Assembly (NCBI GenBank): GCA_026388415.1
Contig: JAPLJV010000055.1
Span: forward strand, 1 to 53,966
Direction: 5' to 3'
From: Deltaproteobacteria bacterium
GTDB lineage: Bacteria; Desulfobacterota; Syntrophia; Syntrophales; JACQWR01
DNA length: 53,966 bases
Shown here: positions 32,739-41,248 of the stretch, piece after piece
Layout of the letters: each line of letters begins with the position of its first letter
How positions within the stretch are numbered: the first letter of the stretch is position 1
Notes under the pieces: model-generated
The model's input: the letters and a program-made list of their open reading frames with translations, nothing else
Database searches by the model: none
Told to the model about the DNA's origin: nothing
Translations under genes and position numbers: made by a program

Positions 32739-35020
32739 GGTTTTCCTCCCTCTTTTGTCTTTTCCTTAAAGGCATTAACGATCATTTCGGGCATAATGGG
32801 GGCCTGTTTCATCTGCAGGCCCGTGGCGTGGAAGATCGCATTGCCAAGGGCGGCCGCAGTCGGATTGGTCAAACCTTCCCCGGCCTCCTTCGCCCCGTAG
32901 GGACCCTCCGGTTCATAGGTGTCAATCTCGATGATCTCGCACGCGGGCATTTCCGGCGCGCGAATGATCTTGTAATCAACCAGATTCGGGTTCATGACCT
33001 TGCCATCCTCAACGGGCATATTCTCCAGGTAGCCGTAACCGGCGGCCATGGAGGCAGCACCCTCGAGTTGACCGATCAGGCCGAGCGTGTTGATCGGCTG
33101 GCCACAATCATGGGCCGTGGTGCAATTAATGATTGCCAGTTTTCCCGTTTCCACATCAATTTCCGCCTCCACCGCCTGCACCATATAGCTGTAAGCGGGA
33201 GAGATCATGCCCTTGCGGTGAGGGGTGTAGTGGCCCCGGCCGATAATCCGCTGGCCGTCTTTGCCCCGGAGCGCTTCCTTTACCAGATCAGTGTAGTGCA
33301 TGCCTCTCTCGGGACGGGCGACGTTATACACCCAGCCGTCCTTGATATCGAGGTCGTAAATGATATTGTAGCCAAATTTTGCGCTCGCGAATTCGAGGAG
33401 CTGCTTCTTGGCGTCTTCCGCGGCCATCTTGGTGGCATTGCCCGCCATCAGCGTCTGTCGTGATCCCCAGGCTCCGAGGTCTGCCGGACAGTGGTCCGTG
33501 TCGCCGGAATGCACCTTGATGTTCTCCACCTTGACTCCCAGCGCCTCGGCACAGATAATGGCCATGGTGGTATTGGAACCCTGACCGATATCCTGGGCGC
33601 CCACATGGAGCTCTACAACGCCATCGTAGTTTATGGTCACGACGGCCGAGGAGAAGGAATAGGGCGAGTCGAACCAGTTGAAAATGCCGCCCGACATAAA
33701 GCCTGCTGCGGAGATGCCGATCGCCCGGTTCTTCGGGAGCTTGCCCCTGTCCTTGATCCACTGTTCGATCTTGTCGAGGCACTGGGTGAGGCCGCAACTG
33801 GCGATGGTGGCCTGACCCGGGACTTCATATCCCGATGTATGGGCATTCTTCCGTCTGATTTCGATAATATCCAACCCCAGGTCAGCGGCGATCCAGTCTA
33901 TCTGCTGCTCGGAACAAAACATGGCCTGCGGAGCGCCAAAACCGCGCATGGACGTGGAGGGCAGGCTGTTGGTGTAAACCCGGTAGCCGTCGTAGCGGTA
34001 GGCCTTCCACTTGTACGGGAAGGAGTGAAAGAAGCCGGTCAGGTAGAGGGCCGTTGCCCCCATCCCCGTGTAAGCCCCGCCGTTGGTAAACACCCGGGCT
34101 TCCCGCGCACAGAAGGTGCCATCCTTCTTTACGCCGGTACGCACATAGTAGTACATGGGGGTCCGCCGTTTGGTGGCGATAAAATCTTCTTCACGGGTAA
34201 AGACAATCTTCACCGGTTTGGACAATTTCATGGAAAGAACGCAGGCACAGAACTGCGAGGCGTCCAGTTCAAACTTGCCGCCGAAACCGCCGCCCACATA
34301 GTGAGCGATGACCCGGATATCGCTTTCCCGCAGTCCCAGCACGCCGGCCAGCAGTGCCTGGTGGTAATACGGCGACTGGGTGGAGGTATAGACGGTCAGC
34401 TTCTTATCGGGGGTGTAACTGGCCACGGTGGCGCGCGTCTCCATGCACATGTGCGCCTGGCCGCCCAACTTGAACCAGTCTTCCCGGACATAGTCCGCTT
34501 CCTCGAATGCCTCTTCCACATCACCCCACTCGATGTGGCGCGTGATATTCACATTCCGCTCCACCCCGTCGTGGATCATGGGGGCTTCCTTCTTGATTGC
34601 TTCCATGGGATCATCCACGAAGGGCAGCACCTCGTACTGCACATCTATCAAGTCGAGCGCCTGTTCGGCGATTTCTTCAGAGATGGCCGCCACTGCCGCC
34701 ACCGGCTCCCCGATGTAACGAACCTTCTCGATAGTCAGGATCTGCTCGTCGCACAGCTCGGGATAGCGCCTCCAGATCCCCTGCTTAACCCCCAGGGTAT
34801 CCTTGCCGGTCACCACTGCCTTTACCCCGGGAAGTTTCAACGCTTCGGTCGGATCAATAGAGATGATCATGGCGTGGGGGTGCGGGCTTCTCAGGATCTT
34901 TCCATAAAGCATGCCGGGCAGTTTCACATCAAAGGTATAGGTTGCCCGGCCCGTCACCTTGGCATAGCCGTCAACATTATGAACTCGTGTATTCAAGACG
35001 GAATATTTATTTGTTGTCAT
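32735..35020 (-). CDS. Xanthine-dehydrogenase-family molybdopterin-binding large subunit
   Basis: The 761-residue catalytic subunit has the family order: KVTGRATYTFDVKLPGMLYGKILRSPHPHA at the N-terminus, GGGFGGKFELDASQFCA (about 244-260), the active-site loop SMRGFGAPQAMFCSEQQID (about 356-374), GAQDIGQGSNTTMAIICAEALG and the catalytic glutamate in YGAKEAGEGLTNPTAAALGNA near residue 725. The CO-dehydrogenase signature (a Cys-containing AYRCSFR loop) is absent, so it hydroxylates a heterocycle, aldehyde or similar substrate rather than CO. It is between the 2Fe-2S subunit and the small Cys protein. Confidence 0.93.
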   Translation of the reverse strand: MTTNKYSVLNTRVHNVDGYAKVTGRATYTFDVKLPGMLYGKILRSPHPHAMIISIDPTEALKLPGVKAVVTGKDTLGVKQGIWRRYPELCDEQILTIEKVRYIGEPVAAVAAISEEIAEQALDLIDVQYEVLPFVDDPMEAIKKEAPMIHDGVERNVNITRHIEWGDVEEAFEEADYVREDWFKLGGQAHMCMETRATVASYTPDKKLTVYTSTQSPYYHQALLAGVLGLRESDIRVIAHYVGGGFGGKFELDASQFCACVLSMKLSKPVKIVFTREEDFIATKRRTPMYYYVRTGVKKDGTFCAREARVFTNGGAYTGMGATALYLTGFFHSFPYKWKAYRYDGYRVYTNSLPSTSMRGFGAPQAMFCSEQQIDWIAADLGLDIIEIRRKNAHTSGYEVPGQATIASCGLTQCLDKIEQWIKDRGKLPKNRAIGISAAGFMSGGIFNWFDSPYSFSSAVVTINYDGVVELHVGAQDIGQGSNTTMAIICAEALGVKVENIKVHSGDTDHCPADLGAWGSRQTLMAGNATKMAAEDAKKQLLEFASAKFGYNIIYDLDIKDGWVYNVARPERGMHYTDLVKEALRGKDGQRIIGRGHYTPHRKGMISPAYSYMVQAVEAEIDVETGKLAIINCTTAHDCGQPINTLGLIGQLEGAASMAAGYGYLENMPVEDGKVMNPNLVDYKIIRAPEMPACEIIEIDTYEPEGPYGAKEAGEGLTNPTAAALGNAIFHATGLQMKQAPIMPEMIVNAFKEKTKEGGKP

Positions 35021-35505
35021 TACACGCCCTCCCTGTACTTGCCTTGGGCCACGGAATCAATTGCCCGGACAATGCTGTTGTATCCCGTGCAGCGGCAGAG
35101 GTTGCCCTCGATGCCGCGGCGGATCTCCATGCCATCTTTCGGCGCCGGGGTCTCGTTCAGAAACGCCCTTGCCGACATGAGCATCCCCGAGGTGCAGAAA
35201 CCGCACTGGTATGCTCCCTCGTCCAGAAAGGCAGCCTGGACCGGATCGAGCTTCCCGTCCTTTTCCAGACCCTCGACGGTGGTGATATGCATCCCGCTCA
35301 CCTGCACCGCGAGCACTGAACAGCCCTTTACCGCCATGCCGTTGACCATGACCGTGCAGACACCGCATGATGCCGTGTCGCAACCCCGCTTCGTTCCCGC
35401 GAAGCCCAGATGATCCCGAAGCGCCTCGACCAAGAGGGTCTTGGGATTGATGAAAAGTTCATATTCCTGATCGTTTACATAAAAGCGAAGCAGTTGTTTT
35501 TCCAT
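35020..35505 (-). CDS. 2Fe-2S subunit of the molybdenum hydroxylase
   Basis: The 161-residue protein has both [2Fe-2S] clusters of the family: plant-type GTKRGCDTASCGVCTVMVNGMAVKGC (about 38-63) and the helical one with CGFCTSGMLM and LCRCTGYNSIV (about 97-140). It shuttles electrons between molybdenum and FAD. Its stop overlaps the large-subunit ATG (TAATG). It is 16 bp after the FAD subunit gene. Confidence 0.95.
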   Translation of the reverse strand: MEKQLLRFYVNDQEYELFINPKTLLVEALRDHLGFAGTKRGCDTASCGVCTVMVNGMAVKGCSVLAVQVSGMHITTVEGLEKDGKLDPVQAAFLDEGAYQCGFCTSGMLMSARAFLNETPAPKDGMEIRRGIEGNLCRCTGYNSIVRAIDSVAQGKYREGV

Positions 35506-35521
35506 GGTATGATACCCCTTT

Positions 35522-36394
35522 CTACGCTTGACAGGCCTGCTTCCAGGCCTCCTTGGTCATCCGCCTGGTCAATACCGAAATCAGGTGGCGCCGGTAGTCT
35601 TCCGAGGCGTGGATGTCGGCAACCGGATCCGCCTCCTCACCGGCAGTCTCGCCGGCTTTAGTAAAGATCTTCTCGTTCAGTTTCTTCCCGATCAATAATT
35701 TTTCCGTATTCCTGGCCCTGATCGGGACAGGTGCAGCGTTGCCGAGCACAATCCGCGCGTCCTGGCAGATGCCGGCGTTGTTGACGCTCAGCGAGACAGC
35801 CACGGCAACGATGCCCTGATCGCTCTCCAGCAGGTTGAATTTATGATAGGCAGTTGCACTTTTTGCGGGCGGCGGTGGAACGAGCACCTCTAATATCATT
35901 TCGTCCGGCGTCAGGACCGTCTCAAAGAGTCCCGGATAAAAGTCCTCCAGGGGTACGAACCGTTCACCGGCGCTTGATCCGACCTTTACCGTCGCATTGA
36001 GGGCGATAAGCACAGGCGCCGGATCACCAGCCGCATCGGCGTGCGCCAGATTGCCGCCCATTGTCCCCCAGTTGCGCACCTGGATGGAAGCAAGCTTCTC
36101 TTCCATGGCGACCAGAACGGGGTATTTTTCCTTGATGAGGAGCGATTTTTCGATGGTGCGGTGGGTGGTTGTGGCGCCGATCTTCAGACCGGCCCGGGGA
36201 TCATAGCTGAGGTAGTTCAGTTCTTCGAGCCCCTTGATGTCAATGAGATGCTCCGTTATGACGAGGCCCTGCCGCATGATGATCAACAATGACTGCCCTC
36301 CGCAGATGATCTTGGCGCTGTCATGGTACTCGGCCAGCATCGCGAGAGCCTCTTTCACATTTCCGGGTCTCAGGTAGGTAAAGTCGTGTATCAT
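35522..36394 (-). CDS. FAD-binding subunit of the molybdenum hydroxylase
   Basis: The 290-residue CoxM-type protein has FAD-binding motifs ICGGQSLLIIMR (about 31-42) and GGNLAHADAAGDPAP (about 113-127), LEVLVPPPP and a C-terminal CO_deh_flav_C domain. It lacks the cysteine-rich insertion that carries the extra 4Fe-4S cluster in 4-hydroxybenzoyl-CoA reductase, so it is not that enzyme. It is the second gene of the operon, overlapping the upstream small gene by ATGA. Confidence 0.94.
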   Translation of the reverse strand: MIHDFTYLRPGNVKEALAMLAEYHDSAKIICGGQSLLIIMRQGLVITEHLIDIKGLEELNYLSYDPRAGLKIGATTTHRTIEKSLLIKEKYPVLVAMEEKLASIQVRNWGTMGGNLAHADAAGDPAPVLIALNATVKVGSSAGERFVPLEDFYPGLFETVLTPDEMILEVLVPPPPAKSATAYHKFNLLESDQGIVAVAVSLSVNNAGICQDARIVLGNAAPVPIRARNTEKLLIGKKLNEKIFTKAGETAGEEADPVADIHASEDYRRHLISVLTRRMTKEAWKQACQA

Positions 36395-36654
36395 CCATCT
36401 CTCCTTTCCGTACAGTCTTCAATGTTTGCCAGCCAGGTAGGTTTCTCGGGAAGCTCGGGAAACTCGGACCACATGCTGCCATTGGTGGTTATTGGTTTCT
36501 TAACCGTCTGCCTGCCTGCGATCAAGTCATCCCTGTTCCACCGGTGTTCCTGATATTGGGGGTAATGGCAGAGACTGACGTGTCTGCCGCGGAAGATACC
36601 GCACTCCTTGCAGGCTTTTTTTGAAAAGGGACAGACTGGTTGAAGCTTGGGCAT
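36391..36654 (-). CDS. Small Cys-rich protein heading the hydroxylase operon
   Basis: The 87-residue product is taken from ATG 36654 (PKLQPVCPFSKKACKECGIFRGRHVSLCHYPQYQ); the frame is open nine codons further to a possible upstream start. CPFSKKACKEC...C-x2-Y could bind an Fe-S cluster or zinc. The rest is Pro/Trp-rich. I do not recognise the family. It overlaps the FAD subunit gene by ATGA, so it is probably part of the same operon and a candidate accessory or electron-entry protein. Confidence 0.65.
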   Translation of the reverse strand: MPKLQPVCPFSKKACKECGIFRGRHVSLCHYPQYQEHRWNRDDLIAGRQTVKKPITTNGSMWSEFPELPEKPTWLANIEDCTERRDG

Positions 36655-36908
36655 GGGCGATTCCTTATATCTATCTATCAATACACAATACAGAGCGTCG
36701 GGACAGTGAGCGATAAAAGATTTCTTTCTCTTTCTATTACTCGCCTGGAGCGCAAAGGACCCGCTTTCGGCAGCGGGTATGTAACAGAAAGGAATCTCCT
36801 TGTAAAGAAAAATTTATCCTTCAATTGCGTTGATGTTGACACTATCGGCAATTAACGGTAATATTTAGTAGCTTAGCGTAATAATAAGTAATAAAGGATA
36901 CTAAAACT

Positions 36909-36923
36909 GGGGACAGCGTCCCC
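36909..36923. repeat. GGGGACAGCGTCCCC palindrome
   Basis: Perfect 6-bp arms around AGC, in the 300-bp gap between the hydroxylase operon and the ferritin-like gene. It shares the GGGACA start with the hairpins at 12395 and 37828. The remainder of this gap (36655-36957) shows no gene; an imperfect CCGCTTTCGGCAGCGG hairpin lies near 36760. Confidence 0.5.
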
Positions 36924-36957
36924 CGGAACATGCCATAATAAAGATGCAATAATTCGA

Positions 36958-37422
36958 TCAACCGCCCTCCGTCTGCGGGAAGGCCGTGTTCGTGTACAGG
37001 TACTCAAACTTTTCCTTATGTTTTAATTCTTCATTTGCCATTTTTGTCAAGAGGTCCTTCACTTCACCGGCGGGATAGCTGCCTGCCAGGCTATTATAAA
37101 AATTGTACGCGTTTAGCTCTCTGTTTGCGGCAACCAGGTAAACTTCCGAGCTTTTCATATTCTTTTTGATATCGGGCTTCTCGATGTTTTCAATAATCTT
37201 GTAATCAATGGCTGCATCCATTTTCAGAACATTTGCACAGACAAGACCCTTCTGGCAGTTTATAAGGAATTCCTTGTGCTTGGCTTCTTCCTGAGCCATG
37301 AACTTCAGGTTGTCTTTCGCGTCTTTGTCTTCCACGATTTTGTAGAGGTCCATGTAGAAATCATATGCCTCTTTTTCTTTTACAATCGCCATTTTAATCA
37401 CATCAGCTAGTGTATTTCCCAT
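36958..37422 (-). CDS. Ferritin-like/rubrerythrin-family diiron protein
   Basis: The 154-residue four-helix protein has the two E-x(n)-E-x2-H halves of a ferritin-like diiron site: MAIVKEKEAYDFYMDLY with FMAQEEAKHKEFL (about residues 43-55), and AANRELNAYNFYNSLA with MANEELKHKEKFEYLY (about 129-144). There is no C-terminal rubredoxin domain. Such proteins act in peroxide or oxygen protection in anaerobes. Good Shine-Dalgarno GAGGAAA upstream. It is 75 bp after the Cys-type UXX-star gene on the same strand. Confidence 0.9.
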   Translation of the reverse strand: MGNTLADVIKMAIVKEKEAYDFYMDLYKIVEDKDAKDNLKFMAQEEAKHKEFLINCQKGLVCANVLKMDAAIDYKIIENIEKPDIKKNMKSSEVYLVAANRELNAYNFYNSLAGSYPAGEVKDLLTKMANEELKHKEKFEYLYTNTAFPQTEGG

Positions 37423-37497
37423 TTTCCAATTTCCTCCCTGAATTATTTTATTCTAATCATTCTATATCCGATCAACGATCGAATCCGTTCACACCCC

Positions 37498-37704
37498 TCA
37501 GGCGCCGCCGTAACCGATCGTAATTTTGGCGCCTTCCACAATAACCGGCACTTTCCGAATATCGCCGGACAGCTTGAGCATCTCCTTCAGTTTTGCTCCG
37601 TCCGATTCTACGTCAATATACCTTGCCTTCTTCCCGTAGGCCGACAGCGCCTGATCGGTGAAAGGGCAACCTGATTTGCCGTATATAAGAATTTCTTCCG
37701 CCAT
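37498..37704 (-). CDS. Cys form of the UXX-star thioredoxin-like family
   Basis: The 68-residue protein has a glutaredoxin-like fold pattern: EEILIYGKSGCPFTDQALSAYGKKARYIDVE...KVPVIVEGAKITIGYGGA. The ending G-x-x-TIG-x-GG and CPFT site match the UXX-star family, in which the cysteine is often selenocysteine; here the codon is TGC, so this is the cysteine form. ATG 37704 is chosen with GGAGGT 6 nt upstream, over a GTG one codon earlier. Probably a thiol oxidoreductase; its partner may be the downstream ferritin-like protein. Confidence 0.75.
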   Translation of the reverse strand: MAEEILIYGKSGCPFTDQALSAYGKKARYIDVESDGAKLKEMLKLSGDIRKVPVIVEGAKITIGYGGA

Positions 37705-37827
37705 CACCTCACCTCCACAATCAATAGCCGCTTATATTGACAGTATCTGCTCACCAGTCGCCCCGATTTCACATACCAATCTTTTCTTGTTTATGCCACA
37801 GAAAAAATTTCTTAAGGTGAAAATAAA

Positions 37828-37868
37828 GGGACATAACACTTGATTATTTTGATATAGATGTCATGTCC
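37828..37868. repeat. GGGACATAACA/TGTCATGTCC inverted repeat
   Basis: The ends GGGACATAACA (37828-37838) and TGTCATGTCC (37859-37868) are nearly complementary around a 20-nt AT-rich loop. It lies just after the GNAT gene end. It is the third GGGACA-bounded hairpin in the window. Confidence 0.5.
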
Positions 37869-37877
37869 TCCGAATGC

Positions 37878-38408
37878 TCAGAGCCTTAATTCATAGCGCT
37901 GTTCAATCACCAGGGCGCCCCATATAGCAGCGGGCGGTTTCTCCTGCGTTAATTGAAACCCGGCTGACTGGTATATATGAGCGGCCGCCGGCAGTGAACT
38001 GACTGTCCAGAGGAAAACGGACGAGTAGCCATGAAGCTTACAGAAGGCGATTGCTTTCGCAACGAGGATCTTCCCCACGCCCTGCCCGCGCAGGCTCGGA
38101 TGCAGCAGCAGCCAGCGTAACTGTGCTGCCTCGCGGGATGCCTCTACGATGGCAATTGCCCCGGCCAGCATGGCCTCTTTTTCAACGATCCATATCTGCT
38201 CGCGCTCGGTATGTGATTGGGCAAAGCTGGACAGAGGAATTGCCACATATGGCTCCAGGGTGTAATCCCAGCCAAACTCTTTAGCATATAAGACTCCATG
38301 CAGGTAAGTCAAATAGCCGATATCGCCCGGCTTCAGATTGTGTCTGATGCTCACATTGCGCGGTAGCATCAGGATTGTATTGTTATTGTTAAGGGATTGC
38401 TTTTTCAC
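37878..38408 (-). CDS. GNAT-family N-acetyltransferase
   Basis: The 176-residue protein has the acetyl-CoA-binding motif LRWLLLHPSLRGQGVGKILVAKAIAFCKLHG (about 94-123, R-x-x-G-x-G core) and a C-terminal LWTVSSLPAAAHIYQSAGFQLTQEKP block, typical of MarR-associated GNAT domains. The start is a GTG at 38408; ATG 38369 is an alternative that would still keep the domain. Substrate unknown. It is divergent from ssrA. Confidence 0.85.
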   Translation of the reverse strand: MKKQSLNNNNTILMLPRNVSIRHNLKPGDIGYLTYLHGVLYAKEFGWDYTLEPYVAIPLSSFAQSHTEREQIWIVEKEAMLAGAIAIVEASREAAQLRWLLLHPSLRGQGVGKILVAKAIAFCKLHGYSSVFLWTVSSLPAAAHIYQSAGFQLTQEKPPAAIWGALVIEQRYELRL

Positions 38409-38465
38409 GGTGTGAGTATATGAAGTATGTATTTGTGTGTCAATCGAATTTTGAGACCTTAATCC

Positions 38466-38494
38466 TTGACTTCAGTAAATATTTATCCTATAAC
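38466..38494 (+). promoter_or_regulatory. Promoter of ssrA
   Basis: TTGACT (38466-38471) and TATAAC (38489-38494) with a 17-bp spacer, about 30 bp upstream of the mature tmRNA 5' end. Confidence 0.75.
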
Positions 38495-38524
38495 CCACTC
38501 GACGCGTAGAAATTCTTTTAATAT

Positions 38525-38879
38525 GGGGGCGTCACGGTTTCGACGGGGATAGTTGAAGCTGTAGCAGCGTACCGAGGTTCCTACAGGCCTCGTTAAACAG
38601 GTAGGACAATATAATCGCAGACAACTACGATTACGCTTTAGCCGCTTAGTCGGCTAACGGTCTCCTGGACCCGCCTGTCGGTTCAGATGAGGGCGTCATA
38701 AAGGCAGTATAGCCACTTCCCTCTTTTCCCGGAGAGGGCGGGGCGAATCAAAACGGGATAGCGCCTAATCAATCCTGACTCTGGGAGTTTTCGGGGGCGA
38801 AATCAAATCAGAGTCTATGTACGTAGAAACTGCAGTGGAATATTTTCGGACGCGGGTTCGACTCCCGCCGCCTCCACCA
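38525..38879 (+). ncRNA. ssrA: Transfer-messenger RNA (tmRNA)
   Basis: The 5' end GGGGGCGTCACGGTTTCGACGGGGAT and the 3' T-arm and acceptor GGGTTCGACTCCCGCCGCCTCCACCA are both intact and pair as the alanyl acceptor stem. The tag frame starts at GCA 38617 and stops at TAG 38647-38649, giving ADNYDYALAA. The RNA rescues stalled ribosomes with SmpB. The 3' end contains the 27-bp core att site used by two elements. No terminator follows directly; the likely native one is now 5.2 kb away at 44158. Confidence 0.97.
38853..38879. other. Attachment site, left copy (attL core in ssrA)
   Basis: 27 bp, CGGGTTCGACTCCCGCCGCC plus TCCACCA, the T-arm and 3' end of ssrA. It is identical to 44098-44124. The pair bounds the 5.2-kb island. 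Confidence 0.93.
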
Positions 38880-38881
38880 AT

Positions 38882-40054
38882 TTAGTTATTAAATATCAAT
38901 ATGTTAGCTGCATCAGCCTGCTCCTTTTCCTGGTGCAGTTTTGGTGCAGTTGTTTTCCTGTAAACCATTCTCAAATCTTCCGCCTCTATCCTGAAATATC
39001 TTTCAAATGCTTTATTCGTGGAATGCATTGTTGCCCGTTTTATTTCCTCGGGAGTGCAATATTGCCTTAACGCCCTTGCCGAACTATGTCTTGTGCCGCC
39101 ATAGAGGTCAACACCGGTAATCCCTATATTTTCGCATGCTCTGCACCACCATTTATAAAAGTATTTTTCCCCGAATGGCTCACCTTCACACACACCGCTA
39201 ACGCCTTTATTATGACGGAAAAAGTGTAAAGATGGGATTGCCGCTGGGAAGGTCTTTAATATTTCAACGTCCTCTTCCAATATGGGCACAAGCTTCGGTT
39301 TTTTCTCTTTAGGGTGCGGGAACAATAAATAACCATTCCCCTTGTCGATATCGCCTTCCTTAAGGCTTATCATTTCGCCAGGGCGGATTGATATGTACAT
39401 GCATAAGAATTTAATGCCCAAGTATATCTTAGGATTGATATGGTAGCTAATTCTATGCACCTCTTGAAGGATTGCTTCTTGTTCCTCTTTTGAAATAACT
39501 TTCCTATAGCCCAACTCAAAAGATATTTCCGGGAACTCCGGTATTTGCTGAATGGTTATAACTTTTCTTTTTCGCAACCACGACCAAAAGTCTGTGAGGC
39601 ATGATTTCATGTTAGATTTCGTCTTGTCAGAAACCTTTTGTGACAAGAAAAAATCTTCCAGGTCAGCATAGCCAATTTCCTTGATATTCTTTTGACCGAA
39701 ACGGTCAATGGCCCGTGAGATGTAATTATTTAAGTTGTTATAGGTCTTAGGGCGGACATTTTGCTTTTTGATTCCAAGCCACTGCGTAGCAAGGGTAACA
39801 AACCCTAGAGGATTGTCCTCTTTATAGTCCCTCGCATCAAAGCTGCCTTCATCTATTTTATATCTTAACCCTGTTAAAAACCTGTGAGCTTCGTCATAGT
39901 TCTTGAATCTACGCCATACGCCCTTAATTTTAACAAAGAGCCTTGTTGCTTTCTGTTGGGGGTGTTCAGGGCACTGCACTCCGCTTTTTCCATTGTCTTT
40001 GAGAGGTTTTCCGCAGATAGGGCATTTTTGATTAGTGTAAATTCCGCCAAGCAT
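38882..40054 (-). CDS. Tyrosine integrase with N-terminal zinc ribbon
   Basis: The 390-residue recombinase starts at ATG 40054, with GGGGGAG 8 nt upstream; the frame stays open 22 codons higher without such a signal. Residues about 9-32 form a zinc ribbon (CPICGKPLKDNGKSGVQCPEHP). A SAM-like core-binding domain and the catalytic domain follow: Arg in ISIRPGEMISL, TRHSSARAL and the nucleophile Tyr in HSTNKAFERYFRI. Its stop codon lies three bases inside the island from the att core. It is the integrase that most likely inserted this island. Confidence 0.9.
   Translation of the reverse strand: MLGGIYTNQKCPICGKPLKDNGKSGVQCPEHPQQKATRLFVKIKGVWRRFKNYDEAHRFLTGLRYKIDEGSFDARDYKEDNPLGFVTLATQWLGIKKQNVRPKTYNNLNNYISRAIDRFGQKNIKEIGYADLEDFFLSQKVSDKTKSNMKSCLTDFWSWLRKRKVITIQQIPEFPEISFELGYRKVISKEEQEAILQEVHRISYHINPKIYLGIKFLCMYISIRPGEMISLKEGDIDKGNGYLLFPHPKEKKPKLVPILEEDVEILKTFPAAIPSLHFFRHNKGVSGVCEGEPFGEKYFYKWWCRACENIGITGVDLYGGTRHSSARALRQYCTPEEIKRATMHSTNKAFERYFRIEAEDLRMVYRKTTAPKLHQEKEQADAANILIFNN
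38932..38949. repeat. Paired GGTGCA direct repeat near attL
   Basis: GGTGCAGTTTTGGTGCAG lies within the integrase 3' coding region, 53 bp from the core. A near copy (GGTGCACTTTTGGTGCA) is 38 bp outside the core at the other end (44044-44060) in the same orientation. Candidate arm-type binding sites for the integrase. Confidence 0.4.
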
Positions 40055-40152
40055 ACACAGTTCTCCCCCTTTATGGTTACAGAGAGAAATATCATGTCCG
40101 GCAGAAAAACTCAATTTCAATACTCCAGAAAGTTTCTTGTAATTTAATATCG

Positions 40153-41172
40153 TTAAAACGGCACCCCTTCAACGCCCTGGGCCATGTCAATATATTTAAT
40201 AATCTTGTCGATTGTCCGTTTTTCAATAAAGATAAAGAATTTATTATACTGAGTCTTCAGCATTGTTCCGAAATGCTTACGTCTTTTCTTGACTAGTTTT
40301 CTCAGGCATCGCTTTAATAAAACCATGTCTTTCGTCGTCATTTCTATTTGCAGGCCTTCACCTTCACGGGGATCACCGACTTTCCCCCAATTTCGTCCTA
40401 TGCTCTCATCAGTCACAAAGCCGTCATGCTTGACGATGTACTTACTCATATAAATCTGCATTTGTTTTCTTGATTGGATGAGCCGAGAGCTTTTATGATG
40501 AAGGGCGACCGCGAGAGCCTTATCTTGCAATTGAGTCCCAGTTATTTTCACCCACCGCACTGCCAGTTTCTTAATGATCAAATTATACATATCTTGATCT
40601 GCATTCGGCACAGAATAGACCATATGATAATGGGGAACGTAATGTCCCTTTAACGCCCCTGATTTTCTTTTTTGCCATTCCTTTTTCCAGACACCATTTA
40701 TCTCCAGGCCGTATCTCACAGACCAGTGTTTAAGCTTCCAGAGGCAATAAGAAGCGAGCTTAGCCTTTTCCTTGATCGTCTTTCCCTCCATAATGTCATC
40801 GGCAAAAGTGAAGTCCTGCCAGACCTCAAAAGGATCGTCCATTTTAGCCATAGTCACCATCATATTACGCCTAGACTTGTTAGAAAAATCAGTTACCGGC
40901 CCGCGCTTACCAACATTAAGATTTCCGCCCTCTACAAAATCACCATATCTTGTCTTAGCCCTATTTCGTACTAGAGTAACGCCTCCATAAACTATTAAAT
41001 GCTCATCTAACTCACTGTTAATATTATCATGTATTAATATGTCACTTATACAAGCATGACCGTTGCCATCTGGTTCTAATTCGTTATCGTAATCTTTAAC
41101 TGCTTTTCTCTCAAACGTCAGTGGTCCGTTTGAGGGAAAAGCAGAAACACGCCCCCTGTAAACTGTCTCCAT
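40153..41172 (-). CDS. HUH rolling-circle replication initiator (Rep)
   Basis: The 339-residue protein has the HUH endonuclease signature: HYVPHYHMVYS (His-Tyr-His at about 181-183) for metal binding, and about 58 residues later IYMSKYIVK with two tyrosines (about 241 and 245), one being the nucleophile that nicks the origin. The N-terminal part has VTMAKMDDPFEVWQDFTF, a possible FTLT-like motif 1. It resembles Rep proteins of small rolling-circle plasmids and phages; no relaxase accessory domain is visible. ATG 41172 with an AGGAGG 12-14 nt upstream. Confidence 0.85.
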   Translation of the reverse strand: METVYRGRVSAFPSNGPLTFERKAVKDYDNELEPDGNGHACISDILIHDNINSELDEHLIVYGGVTLVRNRAKTRYGDFVEGGNLNVGKRGPVTDFSNKSRRNMMVTMAKMDDPFEVWQDFTFADDIMEGKTIKEKAKLASYCLWKLKHWSVRYGLEINGVWKKEWQKRKSGALKGHYVPHYHMVYSVPNADQDMYNLIIKKLAVRWVKITGTQLQDKALAVALHHKSSRLIQSRKQMQIYMSKYIVKHDGFVTDESIGRNWGKVGDPREGEGLQIEMTTKDMVLLKRCLRKLVKKRRKHFGTMLKTQYNKFFIFIEKRTIDKIIKYIDMAQGVEGVPF

Positions 41173-41248
41173 CAAAATAAAAAACCTCCTTTCTTTTCAT
41201 ATCGTCCTATCGCTGTTTTAACAGCTTAATTTTCTTAAATATCTAAGA

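Noticed and set aside
32735-36394. Aerobic carbon-monoxide dehydrogenase (coxMSL)
   Set aside because: Gene order and CoxG fit, but the large subunit has SMRGFGAPQ and no Cys-containing CO-dehydrogenase active-site loop.
35522-36394. 4-hydroxybenzoyl-CoA reductase beta subunit
   Set aside because: The protein lacks the four-cysteine insertion that binds the additional 4Fe-4S cluster.
37498-37704. Selenocysteine insertion in the UXX-star protein
   Set aside because: The active-site codon is TGC, not TGA, so no recoding is required.
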